The translations under genes and the position numbers were made by a program. 64,000 bases of DNA, from NCBI RefSeq assembly GCF_000026145.1, contig NC_009445.1, forward strand, positions 620,001 through 684,000, read 5' to 3'. The notes below the pieces were generated by a model that did no database searches, was not told the DNA's origin, and saw only the letters and a list, made by a program, of their open reading frames with translations. This DNA is from Bradyrhizobium sp. ORS 278 (GTDB lineage: Bacteria > Pseudomonadota > Alphaproteobacteria > Rhizobiales > Xanthobacteraceae). Shown here in pieces: positions 36,150 through 45,597 of the stretch; position 1 is the first letter of the stretch, and every line of letters begins with the position of its first letter.

Positions 36150-36193
36150 GCGGAACGTTCCGCGGCCGGCGTCCGCGCCACATGGTGGCGCGG
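36150..36193. repeat. Two palindromes between convergent genes
   Basis: A perfect palindrome GCGGAACGTTCCGC (36150-36163) and a perfect 9-bp hairpin CCGCGCCAC / GTGGCGCGG (36173-36181 and 36185-36193). Both lie between the small gene ending at 36141 and the DUF2235 gene ending at 36220. No T-run follows, so their role in termination is unclear. Confidence 0.5.
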
Positions 36194-36219
36194 CGAAGGC
36201 GCGAGATCCGTCGCCATTG

Positions 36220-37482
36220 TTAGTCGGTCCTCTGCTTCACCGGCAGCGGCACGCGCTCATAGGCCGTCGGCAGATTGATGGGCCGGTAGTCCGTCGACTC
36301 GGCGATGCGCATCAGCACGCTCTCGTGGATGAAGGCGCCCTCGGGAATGAAGCGCGGCTCGCAATTCGGAATGTAGAACCCGAGATGGACCTTGCGTTCG
36401 GGCCATTCCTTGTACTTCGCGCGCTTCGGCAGATATTCGAGCAGCCGCCAGGCCGGCGTCATCGAGTTGTGCAGCGGACTTCGGATGCTGGGTTCGACAT
36501 AGGAGAACGGGCTGTTCTTGCGCTGCACGCCCCAGGCGAGCTGATTGACCGTGCGCGGATTGACGGCGAGTCCCGCCTCGACGGCCTCGTCGATCATCCA
36601 CAGCAGCGGATATTTCGAGGCCGCAGACTGCGCCTCCGGATAGCCGCCGCCGACATCGCAATGCACGCCGGCGAACCAGACCTGCTTGGCGTCCTGCGGT
36701 CCTGCCTTGGCCTTGTTGAAGCGGTTCGGCGTGAATGTTTGCGGCATCTCCCAGGGCTTCAGTCGGAACATGCAGCGCCGTTCATCCATCGCCGCGGCCT
36801 GGCGGAAGATCCTCACGCTCGGATTGCTGATCGTGAACGCCAGCTCCTCGAGACTCGGCAGCGCGAACAGCCGATCGGTGCGTGGCACGATGACACTGGC
36901 CACCGTGTCCCACACGCCGACGAAATGAATCGTCGGCCAGCGCGTCGAGGTGATGCGCGCGAACTGCGCGGCTTGATCGTCGCGGCTCTCCGGGATCGGC
37001 CCGTCCTCCTCGGTGCTCTCGAGCTCGGCGGTGATGCCGCGTCCGGCCTTCGGATTGTCGGAGGAGTACGTCTTGTAGGCGATCACGCCCGAGCCGGCGA
37101 GATTGATCTGGTCGGGTGAGATCAGGCCGATCTTGTGGACGAGGCCGGCGAGCACGCGCACCGTGTAGGCGCCGCGCGAGAAGCCGAACAGGAAGATGCG
37201 ATCCCCGTCCTCATAGTGCGTCGCGAGGAAGCAGTAGGCCTTGATGACGTTGTCATCGAGCCCGTAGCCCGTCGCGAGTCCGAGCACCATGTTGAAATTG
37301 GTCTTGAAACGGTGCCAGCTGTCGGGCTGCGTCAGGGTGCCGACGCCGGGGTCGTAGAACACGGCTTGATGCGGCGTCGTCTTGTCGGTCTTGCGCAGGC
37401 AGCGATAGAGCTTGAGGACGTTCGAAATGTTCTCGCTGATCTCGTTGCCGGTGCCGTCACAGCAGATGACAATATTTTTCAT
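36220..37482 (-). CDS. DUF2235-domain alpha/beta hydrolase-like protein
   Basis: 420 residues. The start MKNIVICCDGTGNEISENIS and the nucleophile elbow FGFSRGAYTVRVLAGL (G-x-S-x-G near residue 99) define DUF2235, a family of putative alpha/beta hydrolases that includes Tle1 phospholipase effectors. A later motif, GVHCDVGGGYPE, is typical. No secretion genes lie nearby, so an intracellular lipase or signalling hydrolase is equally plausible. It converges with the small gene at 35893. Confidence 0.88.
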   Translation of the reverse strand: MKNIVICCDGTGNEISENISNVLKLYRCLRKTDKTTPHQAVFYDPGVGTLTQPDSWHRFKTNFNMVLGLATGYGLDDNVIKAYCFLATHYEDGDRIFLFGFSRGAYTVRVLAGLVHKIGLISPDQINLAGSGVIAYKTYSSDNPKAGRGITAELESTEEDGPIPESRDDQAAQFARITSTRWPTIHFVGVWDTVASVIVPRTDRLFALPSLEELAFTISNPSVRIFRQAAAMDERRCMFRLKPWEMPQTFTPNRFNKAKAGPQDAKQVWFAGVHCDVGGGYPEAQSAASKYPLLWMIDEAVEAGLAVNPRTVNQLAWGVQRKNSPFSYVEPSIRSPLHNSMTPAWRLLEYLPKRAKYKEWPERKVHLGFYIPNCEPRFIPEGAFIHESVLMRIAESTDYRPINLPTAYERVPLPVKQRTD

Positions 37483-37710
37483 GGCAAAGGAATGTCCGCA
37501 ATAATGCTACCGCGGCGAGTGTAGATGATCTGGCCGGTATTGGGGAGCTTGGTTGCCATGACACTTCGTCTGGGGCGCCGCGATGACATCCGATACGCCG
37601 TCTCTGAAAGTGTCCTGCGTTAATCTCTGTTTTCCGATCGCATGGTCACCAGGTGCCCGCGTCGCTTGGCTCAATGCAACGCGCTGCGCTTCGCAAGATC
37701 GTTTCCGCAA
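37483..37710. other. Stretch without recognisable gene between rpmB and the DUF2235 gene
   Basis: About 230 bases upstream of the DUF2235 gene. It must hold that gene's promoter. No gene or named motif is seen. Confidence 0.4.
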
Positions 37711-37745
37711 ATGAAAACGGCCGGATCCTGCGATCCGACCGTTCT
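37711..37745 (-). terminator. Rho-independent terminator of rpmB
   Basis: Plus-strand arms CGGATC (37722-37727) and GATCCG (37732-37737), extended after one mismatch by AACGG / CCGTT. On the minus strand the stem is followed by TTTTCATTT, matching termination of the leftward rpmB. Confidence 0.7.
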
Positions 37746-37792
37746 CTCAACTCACCTTGCGCCCGCCCCAACGGGCCGAAGCGATGAATGTC

Positions 37793-38101
37793 TCAGCTCG
37801 CCTTCGCGACCGGAGCGGCCTCGGCGGCCTTCTTCTCGATGGCGCGCTTCAGCTCGAGCGCGCGCGGCGACAGCGCCGCGGCATTCGCCTTCATCAGATA
37901 CGCATCGAGGCCGCCATTGTGGTCGACGCTCTTGATGGCATTGGTCGAGACGCGCAGGCGCACGTTGCGGCCGAGTGCATCCGAGATGAAGGTCACGTTG
38001 CACAGGTTCGGCAGGAAGCGCCGCTTAGTCTTGATATTCGAGTGGCTGACCTTGTGGCCAACCTGGGGGCCCTTGGCCGTCAGTTCACAGCGCCGCGACA
38101 T
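37793..38101 (-). CDS. rpmB: 50S ribosomal protein L28
   Basis: 102 residues, normal alphaproteobacterial L28 with a C-terminal Ala/Lys extension. The core [20 protein letters not shown] and [14 protein letters not shown] is typical. It has a terminator on its 3-prime side at 37711-37745. It stands alone here, with no rpmG beside it, as in many alphaproteobacteria. Confidence 0.97.
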   Translation of the reverse strand: MSRRCELTAKGPQVGHKVSHSNIKTKRRFLPNLCNVTFISDALGRNVRLRVSTNAIKSVDHNGGLDAYLMKANAAALSPRALELKRAIEKKAAEAAPVAKAS

Positions 38102-38643
38102 GGCAATAAATCCTCTCTCATCCCCGCACCCTCAGTCCGCTCGTGTCGGCGGGCCGCGGGGGTCCAAAACTCGTCCAGCTCGTCTCTGGGAGATGCGGTC
38201 GTATAGGGGGGACGCGGCTTTTCGTCAAGGTTTTGAAGGCCGCGCGAAAACGAGGGAGCCGGGCCAGCGCCATTCGCCAGGCGAGTCCAGATGTCAGCGC
38301 GGCGCCTGACCAGTTCGTCTGACAGCAGAAAAGCCGGCGTATAATCAAAGATATAGCCTGCAGACTAGACCATATAAACGGCGCATTCCGGCGGGATGGA
38401 TGGTACTCTGCGTCTCGTCTTGAAGCGCCAGAACGGCGGCACGCTGGCACGGTCGGGATGTCGGTGCGCGGTTCCGGCCAAACTCGCGCGGGATCCGCGG
38501 CTCATTCCGGCGCAAAGCGCTGGACAAACCGCCATTGTCGGGCGGTTCGCGTTGTTCGAGGGCGTTTTTGGCTTAAGTAACGAGGACGACGTGCCGGATT
38601 TGTCCGGCGTTCAGGCAGGCGGATCGGCAGGATCAATCCTCAC
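38102..38643. other. Gene-free stretch between divergent rpmB and the DUF3108 gene
   Basis: About 540 bases. It must hold the rpmB promoter on the left and the DUF3108-gene promoter on the right. No gene, repeat or known motif is recognised; small open frames here are short and lack ribosome-binding sites. Confidence 0.45.
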
Positions 38644-39495
38644 GTGACCATCATCTCGGCTCTCCCATTCGTCTCCCGTTACCTGCTTCCGGCCAGTTCC
38701 GCGCTGGGACTGCTGCTGTTGCTCGCCCCGAGCGCTCAGGCGCAGGCCAGGCTCGATGCGCAATATGAGGCGTCGCTGGCCGGCATCCCGGTCGGCAAAG
38801 GGACCTGGGCCATCGAGATCGGCGACGATCAGTACGGCGCCTCGGCGCAGGGCGGCACCGCCGGGCTGCTCAAGAGCTTCTCGCAAGGGTCCGGCAATGG
38901 CTCGGTGCAGGGCCGCGTCGTCAACGGCGCGCTGGTGGCCCAGAGCTACCAGGCCTCGTCGACAACGGGGAAGAAATCCGAGCAGATCCGCATCAACCTG
39001 CAGAACGGTACGGTGAAGGATTTCACCATTGAGCCGACCCCGCCGGTCGATCCTGACCGCGTTCCGGTGACCGATGCGCACAAGCGCGGCGTCTTCGATC
39101 CGATGACCGCCTCCCTGCTGCGCGTGCCCGGCAATGGCGAGCTGTTGTCGCCGGAGTCCTGCCGCGGCGCCGCGCCGGTGTTCGACGGCCGGATGCGCTA
39201 CGAGCTCAAGCTCGACTACAAGCGCATGGAAAACGTCAAGGCCGACAAGGGCTATCGCGGTCCTGCGCTGGTCTGCGCGATCTACTTCACGCCCGTCGCG
39301 GGCTACATCCCGGACCGCCCGGTCATCAAATACCTCGCTCAAGCCCGCAACATGGAAGTCTTCTTCGTGCCGCTCGCAGGCACGCGGATCCTGGTGCCGT
39401 TCCGCGTGGTGATCCCGACCTCCTTCGGCACCGCGATGCTCGAGGCGACGTCGTTCATCACGCAGGCCACGCCGCACGTCGCCAAGACCCAGTAG
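38644..39495 (+). CDS. DUF3108-family exported protein
   Basis: 283 residues from GTG 38644. A signal peptide (hydrophobic core ALGLLLLLAPSAQAQ) is cleaved near residue 34. The rest resembles DUF3108, a family of periplasmic beta-rich proteins related to lipocalin-like folds, with ARLDAQYEASLAGIPVGKG at the start and the conserved VPVTDAHKRGVFDPMTA. Function unknown; likely envelope-associated. The long gene-free region upstream and the SUV3-like helicase downstream (461 bases) do not form an operon with it. Confidence 0.8.
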   Translation: MTIISALPFVSRYLLPASSALGLLLLLAPSAQAQARLDAQYEASLAGIPVGKGTWAIEIGDDQYGASAQGGTAGLLKSFSQGSGNGSVQGRVVNGALVAQSYQASSTTGKKSEQIRINLQNGTVKDFTIEPTPPVDPDRVPVTDAHKRGVFDPMTASLLRVPGNGELLSPESCRGAAPVFDGRMRYELKLDYKRMENVKADKGYRGPALVCAIYFTPVAGYIPDRPVIKYLAQARNMEVFFVPLAGTRILVPFRVVIPTSFGTAMLEATSFITQATPHVAKTQ

Positions 39496-39956
39496 CGCCG
39501 AGCCTAGCCCGTAAGCGTTCCGTCGACCGGGCAGCGCTGGCCGCGAAGATCGGGGTGACGATTGCGTGCGGAAGAGCGAGCCATGCGATGTTTCTCCGTC
39601 GTGTCGGGAATCCGTTTGACTCTTCCCTGATTCTGATTCGACTCGGCGCCCGCGCCGACTTCCGTCAGTTCCATCGCAAAACCGTTGCTTGTGGAGCCTG
39701 CAAAAACTTGATCTAGTGTCGACTAAGTCGCAGAGCGCGAGATGTTGCGGTGAACGAAGCCGGAAAGACGATGGAGTCACCGATTCCTTCGTGATTCGTT
39801 CTCAAGGCGTTCCGAAGCTTACGCTGCGTGCCTATATGCGTCACAGGATGAGACAGAGGTGAGGACCGCAGCCTCCTGAAAATCACGATAAATCCAGCAT
39901 CCATCGCGCCCGACCAGCGCGCCTGCAACGCCGGCTTCGAGACCCAAATTTAACGA
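39496..39956. other. Gene-free stretch before the helicase gene
   Basis: About 460 bases with lower GC than its flanks in places. It must hold the helicase promoter, but no motif is clear. Short minus-strand open frames here are not supported. Confidence 0.45.
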
Positions 39957-42900
39957 ATGGCTTTTTCGTCTTCTTCGGCTGCCTCGCCTTTCGAGCGCGC
40001 GTCCGACCGTGCATCCGACCGTGCTCCTGGAAGCGGCGTCACCGCCGTGCTCGGTCCCACCAACACCGGCAAGACCCATCTCGCGATCGAGCGCATGCTG
40101 GCGCATTCGTCGGGCATCATCGGCCTGCCGCTGCGGCTGCTGGCCCGCGAGGTCTACAACAAGATTGCCGATCGCGTCGGCAGCGAGACGGTCGCGCTGA
40201 TCACCGGCGAGGAAAAGATCAAGCCGAAGAGCCCGCGCTATTGGGTCTCGACCGTGGAGGCGATGCCACGCGACCTCGACGTGTCGTTCCTCGCCGTCGA
40301 CGAGATCCAGATCGCGTCCGATCTCGAGCGCGGCCACGTCTTCACCGACCGCATCCTCAACCGTCGCGGCCGCGACGAGACGCTGCTGCTCGGCGCTGCG
40401 ACGATGCGCCCGATCATCGAGCGGCTGTTGCCTGGCGCCTCGATGGTGACGCGGCCGAGATTGTCGCAGCTCGAATTCGCCGGCGACCGCAAGATCACGC
40501 GACAGCCGCGGCGGACCGCGATCGTCGCCTTCTCGGCCGACGAGGTCTATGCGATCGCGGAGCTGATCCGCCGCCAGCATGGCGGGGCGGCCGTCGTGCT
40601 CGGCTCATTGTCGCCGCGGACACGCAACGCGCAGGTCGCGATGTTCCAGAATGGCGACGTCGATTATCTCGTCGCGACCGACGCGATCGGCATGGGCCTC
40701 AACCTCGATGTCGATCACGTCGCTTTTGCCTCGGATCGCAAATATGACGGCTATCAGTTCCGCCGCCTGACGCCGTCGGAGTTTGCCCAGATCGCGGGCC
40801 GCGCCGGGCGCGCGACGCGCAACGGGACCTTCGGCACCACCGGGCGTTGTGCGCCGTTCGAGCCCGAGCTGGTCAACGCGCTTCAGAACCACACCTTCGA
40901 CAGCGTGAAGATGCTGCAATGGCGCAATTCGAAGCTGGATTTCGCCTCCCTCAGCGCGCTGCAGGTGTCGCTGGCGCTGGCGCCGGGGCACGAGGTGCTG
41001 ACGCGGGCGCCGATCGCCGAGGATCTGCGCGTGCTCGACCACGCCGCGCGCGACGCCGAGGTGCGCGACATGGCGCATGGCGCCGCTGCGGTCGAGCGCC
41101 TCTGGGAAACCTGCCAGATTCCCGATTATCGCCGGCTGTCACCGGCCGCCCATGCCGAGCTCGTCACCACGGTGTTCGGCTTCCTGATGCAGAAGGGTCG
41201 GATCCCGGACGCCTGGTATGCCGCGCAAGTCGACCAAGCCGACCGAACCGATGGCGACATCGACACGCTGTCAGGCCGAATTGCACAAATTCGCACCTGG
41301 ACCTTCGTCGCCAACCGGCCAGATTGGCTGCGTGATCCGGAATATTGGCAGGGGATTACCCGCGACCTCGAAAATAAATTGTCAGACGCCCTTCATGAAC
41401 GGCTCACGGAGCGTTTCGTTGATCGTCGTACCAGTGTATTGATGCGGCGCCTGCGGGAGAACAGTGTTTTGAATACGGAAATCGGCAAGACCGGCGAAGT
41501 GATCGTTGAAGGGCACGCGATCGGTCGCCTGGATGGATTCACCTTCGCGCCCGACACCGCCGAAGCCGGCTCCGAGGCCAAGGCCTTGCAGGCTGCTGCG
41601 CAGAAGGCGCTGGCTGGCGAGATCGAGGCACGCGCCGAGAAGCTGTCCAATGCGCCCGACGAGCACATCGTGCTGACCGCCGACGGCACGCTTCGCTGGA
41701 CGGGCGACGCCGTCGCCAAGCTGGTCGCCGCCGACGACGCGCTGCATCCGCGCCTGCGTATCATTGCCGACGAGCGGCTCACTGGTGCGGCGCGCGACAA
41801 GGTGCAGGCACGGCTCGACCTGTGGCTGAAGACGCATGTCGAGAAGCTGCTCGGGCCGCTGTTCGAATTGTCTAAGGCCGAGGACATCACCGGCATCGCG
41901 CGGGGCATCGCCTTCCAGCTCGTCGAGGCGCTCGGCGTCATCGAGCGCAATAAGATCGCGGCCGAGATGAAGGATCTCGACCAGCCCTCGCGCGCCACCT
42001 TGCGCAAATATGGCGTGCGTTTCGGCGCCTATCACATCTACGTCCCGGCGCTGCTCAAGCCTGCCGCACGCGCGCTCGCGGCGCTGCTATGGGCCGAGAA
42101 GCAGGGCAATGTCGACATGTCCGCCCTGACCGGCGCGCAGCATCTGGCGAGCTCGGGCCGCACCTCCTTCCCCGTCGACAAGGCCCTGCCGCGCGATGCC
42201 TATCGCGTGCTTGGCTACAAGCAGGCAGGTGAGCGCGCCGTACGCGTCGACATCCTGGAGCGGCTCGCCGACCTGATTCGTCCCGCGCTGGCCTGGCGCG
42301 AGACTACGCAGGGCGAGAAGCCGGCCGGTGCCTTCGATGGCCGTGGCTTCGTGGTGACGCAGGCGATGACCTCACTGACCGGCTCGGCCGGCGAGGACTT
42401 CGCCTCGATCCTGCGCGCGCTCGGCTACCGCATGGAAAAGCGGCCGCCCTTGCCGCCGAAGCCGGTTGAAAAGCCGGTCGAGGCGGCTGCGCCTGATGAG
42501 GCGCCGGCCGAAACGGCAGCGGCGGAGACAGCCGCTGCCCAGCCGGACGCGCAGGTGCCGACCGTGGCGGAGGCTGCCGTCGCGCCCGTTACCGAGCAAG
42601 TCATGGATGCGCCTGCTGAGCCGCAGGTCGAGACCACGGCGGCCTCTGCGCTGTCGTCCTTGCCGACCGTCGATTTCGTCGCTCCGGCGCCGGCCGAAGA
42701 GTTGCCTGTCGTCGAGACGTCTGAGGACGCCGCTGCGACCGAGGCCGCGCAACCGGCTTCCGTCGAGGTGGCCGCCGCTGATGCGCCTCAGGCAGAGGCC
42801 GCGCAGCAGGTCGTTCCGGCCGACGGCGCGACCGCCGAAGCTTCCGCGGCCGAGCCGGCTGCAGATGCGGCCGAGGCCGCGCCCGCCGCCGAGCCTGTGC

Positions 42901-43469
42901 TGGTTGAGGTCTGGCGTCCCGGCGGACGGTCGGAAGAGCGCCGTCCGCGCCATGAGCACCATCAGCGCAACCGGCATCGTCCGCAGCACGACCGTGGCCA
43001 GGCGGCTCCTGGTGAGCAGCCCGCCGCGGGTGCTGCGCCCGCCGAGGGCGAGGGTCGCGAGCGCCATCATCGCGGCCATGGCCGCCGGGACCGGGTCAAG
43101 GAGTTCGGCAAGGATTTTCGCAAGGGACCGCCGCGCGAAGGGTCCGAGGCCCCTGCTGCCGAGGGCGCGCCCGCGCGCGACGATCGCGGCCCGCGCCGCG
43201 ATCACGACGCCAAGGGGCGCGATCAGGGACGCGACCAGAATCGCGACCGCAACAAAGGCGGAAAATTCGGTGGTGACCGCGAGGGACGCGGCGGCCGCGA
43301 TTTCGGCAAGGGCGGCCGCGACAAGCGCGACGGCGGCCCGGCCTTGCGGCCCTACGCGTCGAGCGGTGGTGGCGGTCGCGACCGCGACCGACCCGTCGAT
43401 CCGAACTCGCCGTTCGCCAAATTGGCTGCCCTCAAGGAGCAGCTGGCCGCGAACAACCGCAAGGACTGA
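39957..43469 (+). CDS. SUV3-like DEAD/DEAH-box RNA helicase
   Basis: 1170 residues. N-terminal superfamily 2 helicase core: Walker A GPTNTGKTHL near 33, LLAREVYNKIA, the DEIQ box near 115, SLSPRTRNAQV and QIAGRAGRATRNG near 280, all as in Suv3. A SUV3 C-terminal domain follows. From about 830 a low-complexity tail begins: Ala/Glu/Pro-rich, then repeated RDRG, HHR and GGR clusters ending in GGGGRDRDRP. Such tails often bind RNA or the degradosome. It probably unwinds RNA for decay. The S4-domain gene follows directly, as in related genomes. Confidence 0.9.
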   Translation: MAFSSSSAASPFERASDRASDRAPGSGVTAVLGPTNTGKTHLAIERMLAHSSGIIGLPLRLLAREVYNKIADRVGSETVALITGEEKIKPKSPRYWVSTVEAMPRDLDVSFLAVDEIQIASDLERGHVFTDRILNRRGRDETLLLGAATMRPIIERLLPGASMVTRPRLSQLEFAGDRKITRQPRRTAIVAFSADEVYAIAELIRRQHGGAAVVLGSLSPRTRNAQVAMFQNGDVDYLVATDAIGMGLNLDVDHVAFASDRKYDGYQFRRLTPSEFAQIAGRAGRATRNGTFGTTGRCAPFEPELVNALQNHTFDSVKMLQWRNSKLDFASLSALQVSLALAPGHEVLTRAPIAEDLRVLDHAARDAEVRDMAHGAAAVERLWETCQIPDYRRLSPAAHAELVTTVFGFLMQKGRIPDAWYAAQVDQADRTDGDIDTLSGRIAQIRTWTFVANRPDWLRDPEYWQGITRDLENKLSDALHERLTERFVDRRTSVLMRRLRENSVLNTEIGKTGEVIVEGHAIGRLDGFTFAPDTAEAGSEAKALQAAAQKALAGEIEARAEKLSNAPDEHIVLTADGTLRWTGDAVAKLVAADDALHPRLRIIADERLTGAARDKVQARLDLWLKTHVEKLLGPLFELSKAEDITGIARGIAFQLVEALGVIERNKIAAEMKDLDQPSRATLRKYGVRFGAYHIYVPALLKPAARALAALLWAEKQGNVDMSALTGAQHLASSGRTSFPVDKALPRDAYRVLGYKQAGERAVRVDILERLADLIRPALAWRETTQGEKPAGAFDGRGFVVTQAMTSLTGSAGEDFASILRALGYRMEKRPPLPPKPVEKPVEAAAPDEAPAETAAAETAAAQPDAQVPTVAEAAVAPVTEQVMDAPAEPQVETTAASALSSLPTVDFVAPAPAEELPVVETSEDAAATEAAQPASVEVAAADAPQAEAAQQVVPADGATAEASAAEPAADAAEAAPAAEPVLVEVWRPGGRSEERRPRHEHHQRNRHRPQHDRGQAAPGEQPAAGAAPAEGEGRERHHRGHGRRDRVKEFGKDFRKGPPREGSEAPAAEGAPARDDRGPRRDHDAKGRDQGRDQNRDRNKGGKFGGDREGRGGRDFGKGGRDKRDGGPALRPYASSGGGGRDRDRPVDPNSPFAKLAALKEQLAANNRKD

Positions 43470-43486
43470 CGAGAAGGACAACGCCC

Positions 43487-43774
43487 ACGTCCGACACCCC
43501 GTCAGAGCGCCAGCGCCTCGATAAATGGCTGTGGCATGCGCGCGTGGTGAAGGCCCGCACCAGCGCCGCAGCGCTGGTCTCGTCAGGCCATGTCCGCGTC
43601 AATGGCGTGCGCGAGACGTCGCCGGGCCACGGCGTGAAAACCGGCGATGTGCTGACGATCGCGCTCGATCGCAGCGTGCGCGTGCTGAAGGTGACGGGCT
43701 TCGCCGAGCGGCGCGGCGACGCGGCCTCAGTGCGCGGCCTCTATGATGATCTCGACGGTGCCGGACGCAGCTGA
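43487..43774 (+). CDS. S4-domain RNA-binding protein (HslR/Hsp15-like), non-AUG start
   Basis: 95 residues if read from the ACG codon at 43487 (SDTPSERQRLDKWLWHARVV). The S4 motif RLDKWLWHARVVKART begins before any ATG, GTG or TTG start in this frame. The first standard start, GTG 43544, would cut off RLDKWLWHAR and half the S4 fold. AGAAGGA (43472-43478) lies 8 bases before ACG 43487 at proper spacing. Family members bind RNA, for example the ribosome-stalled 50S-tRNA complex. It is coupled to the helicase gene, 17 bases apart. Confidence 0.75.
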   Translation, partial: TSDTPSERQRLDKWLWHARVVKARTSAAALVSSGHVRVNGVRETSPGHGVKTGDVLTIALDRSVRVLKVTGFAERRGDAASVRGLYDDLDGAGRS

Positions 43775-43887
43775 CGGTTTGGGTCTGCGCAACTTCAATT
43801 CAGTTCTTCGCCCTGCTTCACTTGCGGCACACCACGTCCTGCGCTAGTGCAGGCTTGCCGATTTGTTGATCCGTTCCGGAGCGCTGG

Positions 43888-44226
43888 ATGACTTACGTCG
43901 TCACCGAAAACTGCATCAAGTGCAAATATACCGATTGCGTTGAGGTCTGCCCGGTAGACTGTTTCTACGAAGGCGAAAACATGCTCGTCATTCATCCGGA
44001 CGAATGCATCGATTGCGGCGTGTGCGAACCCGAATGCCCGGCCGATGCGATCAAGCCGGATACCGAGCCGGGTCTGGAGAAGTGGCTGGGCGTCAATGCC
44101 GAATATGCCAAGTCCTGGCCGAACATCACCCAGAAGAAGGATCCGCCGGGCGATGCCAAGGAGCACGACGGCGAGGACGGAAAATTCGAGAAATATTTTT
44201 CGTCGAAGGCCGGAGCCGGGGACTAG
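43888..44226 (+). CDS. fdxA: Ferredoxin FdxA (7Fe type)
   Basis: 112 residues. Two cluster motifs are intact: [17 protein letters not shown] for the [3Fe-4S]/[4Fe-4S] pair and [14 protein letters not shown]-terminal acidic tail ends in SSKAGAGD. It is a low-potential electron carrier of the FdxA type, essential in related species. It lies in the conserved block S4 protein - fdxA - CarD. Confidence 0.95.
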   Translation: MTYVVTENCIKCKYTDCVEVCPVDCFYEGENMLVIHPDECIDCGVCEPECPADAIKPDTEPGLEKWLGVNAEYAKSWPNITQKKDPPGDAKEHDGEDGKFEKYFSSKAGAGD

Positions 44227-44433
44227 CCCATCATGCGGCTACCGGCGCTCTACAAGCGCCGCGCGGGCGGGCGGCGGACGCCAGCTGATCGGGAATGCCA
44301 CGCGGAAACAATGGCCTAGGGTGTATCTTGCGATGCAGGAACAAGCCCGGCAGATGTGTACGATTCTGGCACGCGTCACTTAACCCTAACTTCGCGGAGC
44401 CGTCACAATACCGCCCTTGGAGCCTCTAAATCA

Positions 44434-44470
44434 TTGATTTTTGCGGGAAATGTGCTATATATGGCACATT
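44434..44470 (+). promoter_or_regulatory. CarD-gene promoter with overlapping palindrome
   Basis: TTGATT (44434-44439) and TATATA (44456-44461) are spaced 16, a fair sigma-70 promoter. AATGTGC-8-GCACATT (44449-44455 and 44464-44470) is a perfect palindrome covering the -10 region and could be an operator. It implies a start well before GTG 44566 and rules out the earlier ATG in the same frame. Confidence 0.6.
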
Positions 44471-44565
44471 CTCAGAGCCGAACCCGGCCATGCGTATACT
44501 TTTTTGGCCGCCCTTTTAGGTTCCCGCAACATCAAACAGGGGCGTGGCAGTTCCGCGCGCAGGCT

Positions 44566-45561
44566 GTGTCACAGAAAACGCGTAAAAAGAGTGCTTCCAA
44601 GAGTACAAAAAAAGCCGCCGCGGCCAGCCGCAGCGTTTCCAAGGGCCGTGCCCGGGCTCCTGTAAAGGAGATTCGGGCTGCCGCAAAGGCCTCGGCTGCC
44701 AAGTCCACCAAGAACAAAAGAAGCGCAATGCCTGAAAAGACTGCCAAGACTGCCGCGAAAGCATCCGCCGCGAAGACCACTCTTGCAAAGGACTCGGTTG
44801 CCAAGGCCGCCCCGGCCAAGGCTGCCGCTGCGCCCAAGGCCACCAAGACGGCCGTTCCTGCTGCTGCCCCTGCTGCCGCCAAGCCCCCCGTTGCCGCCAA
44901 GCCGGCTGCCCCCGCTGCGGCCGCGCCGCGCGTCGAGGAGAAGAAATTGCCGACTCAGCGCCAGGGCTTCAAGACCAACGAATTCGTCGTCTACCCCGCT
45001 CACGGCGTCGGCCAGATCCTGGCCATCGAGGAGCAGGAGATCGCGGGCGCCAAGCTCGAGCTGTTCGTCATCAACTTCATCAAGGACAAGATGACGTTGC
45101 GCGTGCCGACCGCCAAGGTCGCCAATGTCGGCATGCGCAAGCTGTCCGACCCGGCGCTGGTCAAGAAGGCACTGGAGACGCTGAAGGGCCGCGCCCGCGT
45201 GAAGCGCACGATGTGGTCGCGCCGCGCCCAGGAGTACGAAGCGAAGATCAATTCGGGCGACATCGTCGCGATCGCCGAGGTCGTGCGCGACCTGTATCGC
45301 TCGGAGTCGCAGCCGGAGCAGTCCTACAGCGAACGTCAGCTGTATGAAGCCGCGCTGGATCGCCTGTCGCGCGAGATCGCGGTCGTGCAGCACTCGACCG
45401 AGACCGAAGCCGTCAAGGAGATCGAAACGCAGCTCGCCAAGAGCCCGCGCCGCGGCGCCAAGACCGAAGCCGACGCTGTCGCCGAGGGCGATGCCGACGC
45501 CGAGAGTGATGCCGACGATATCGACGGCGACGACACCGCCGTGGCGGATGAGGCTGCCTGA
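44566..45561 (+). CDS. CarD family transcriptional regulator with Lys/Ala-rich N-terminus
   Basis: 331 residues from GTG 44566 (SQKTRKKSASKSTKK). An internal ATG at 44728 is also possible and would give 277 residues. The N-terminal 125 residues are a Lys/Ala/Pro low-complexity tail. The CarD RNA-polymerase-interaction domain follows (FKTNEFVVYPAHGVGQI, FVINFIKDKMTLRVPTAK), then a helical C-terminal region that in CarD contacts promoter DNA. A terminator lies at 45598. CarD homologues stabilise the open complex at ribosomal and stress promoters. Confidence 0.88.
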   Translation: MSQKTRKKSASKSTKKAAAASRSVSKGRARAPVKEIRAAAKASAAKSTKNKRSAMPEKTAKTAAKASAAKTTLAKDSVAKAAPAKAAAAPKATKTAVPAAAPAAAKPPVAAKPAAPAAAAPRVEEKKLPTQRQGFKTNEFVVYPAHGVGQILAIEEQEIAGAKLELFVINFIKDKMTLRVPTAKVANVGMRKLSDPALVKKALETLKGRARVKRTMWSRRAQEYEAKINSGDIVAIAEVVRDLYRSESQPEQSYSERQLYEAALDRLSREIAVVQHSTETEAVKEIETQLAKSPRRGAKTEADAVAEGDADAESDADDIDGDDTAVADEAA

Positions 45562-45597
45562 TCGATCGCTAGCTCGTTTTCCAATTAGTTGCTTACG

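Noticed and set aside
38102..38643. Small open frames between rpmB and the DUF3108 gene
   Set aside because: They lack ribosome-binding sites and family signals.
42372..43481. A 369-codon minus-strand frame
   Set aside because: Antisense to the low-complexity tail of the helicase; Gly/Arg-rich by composition only.
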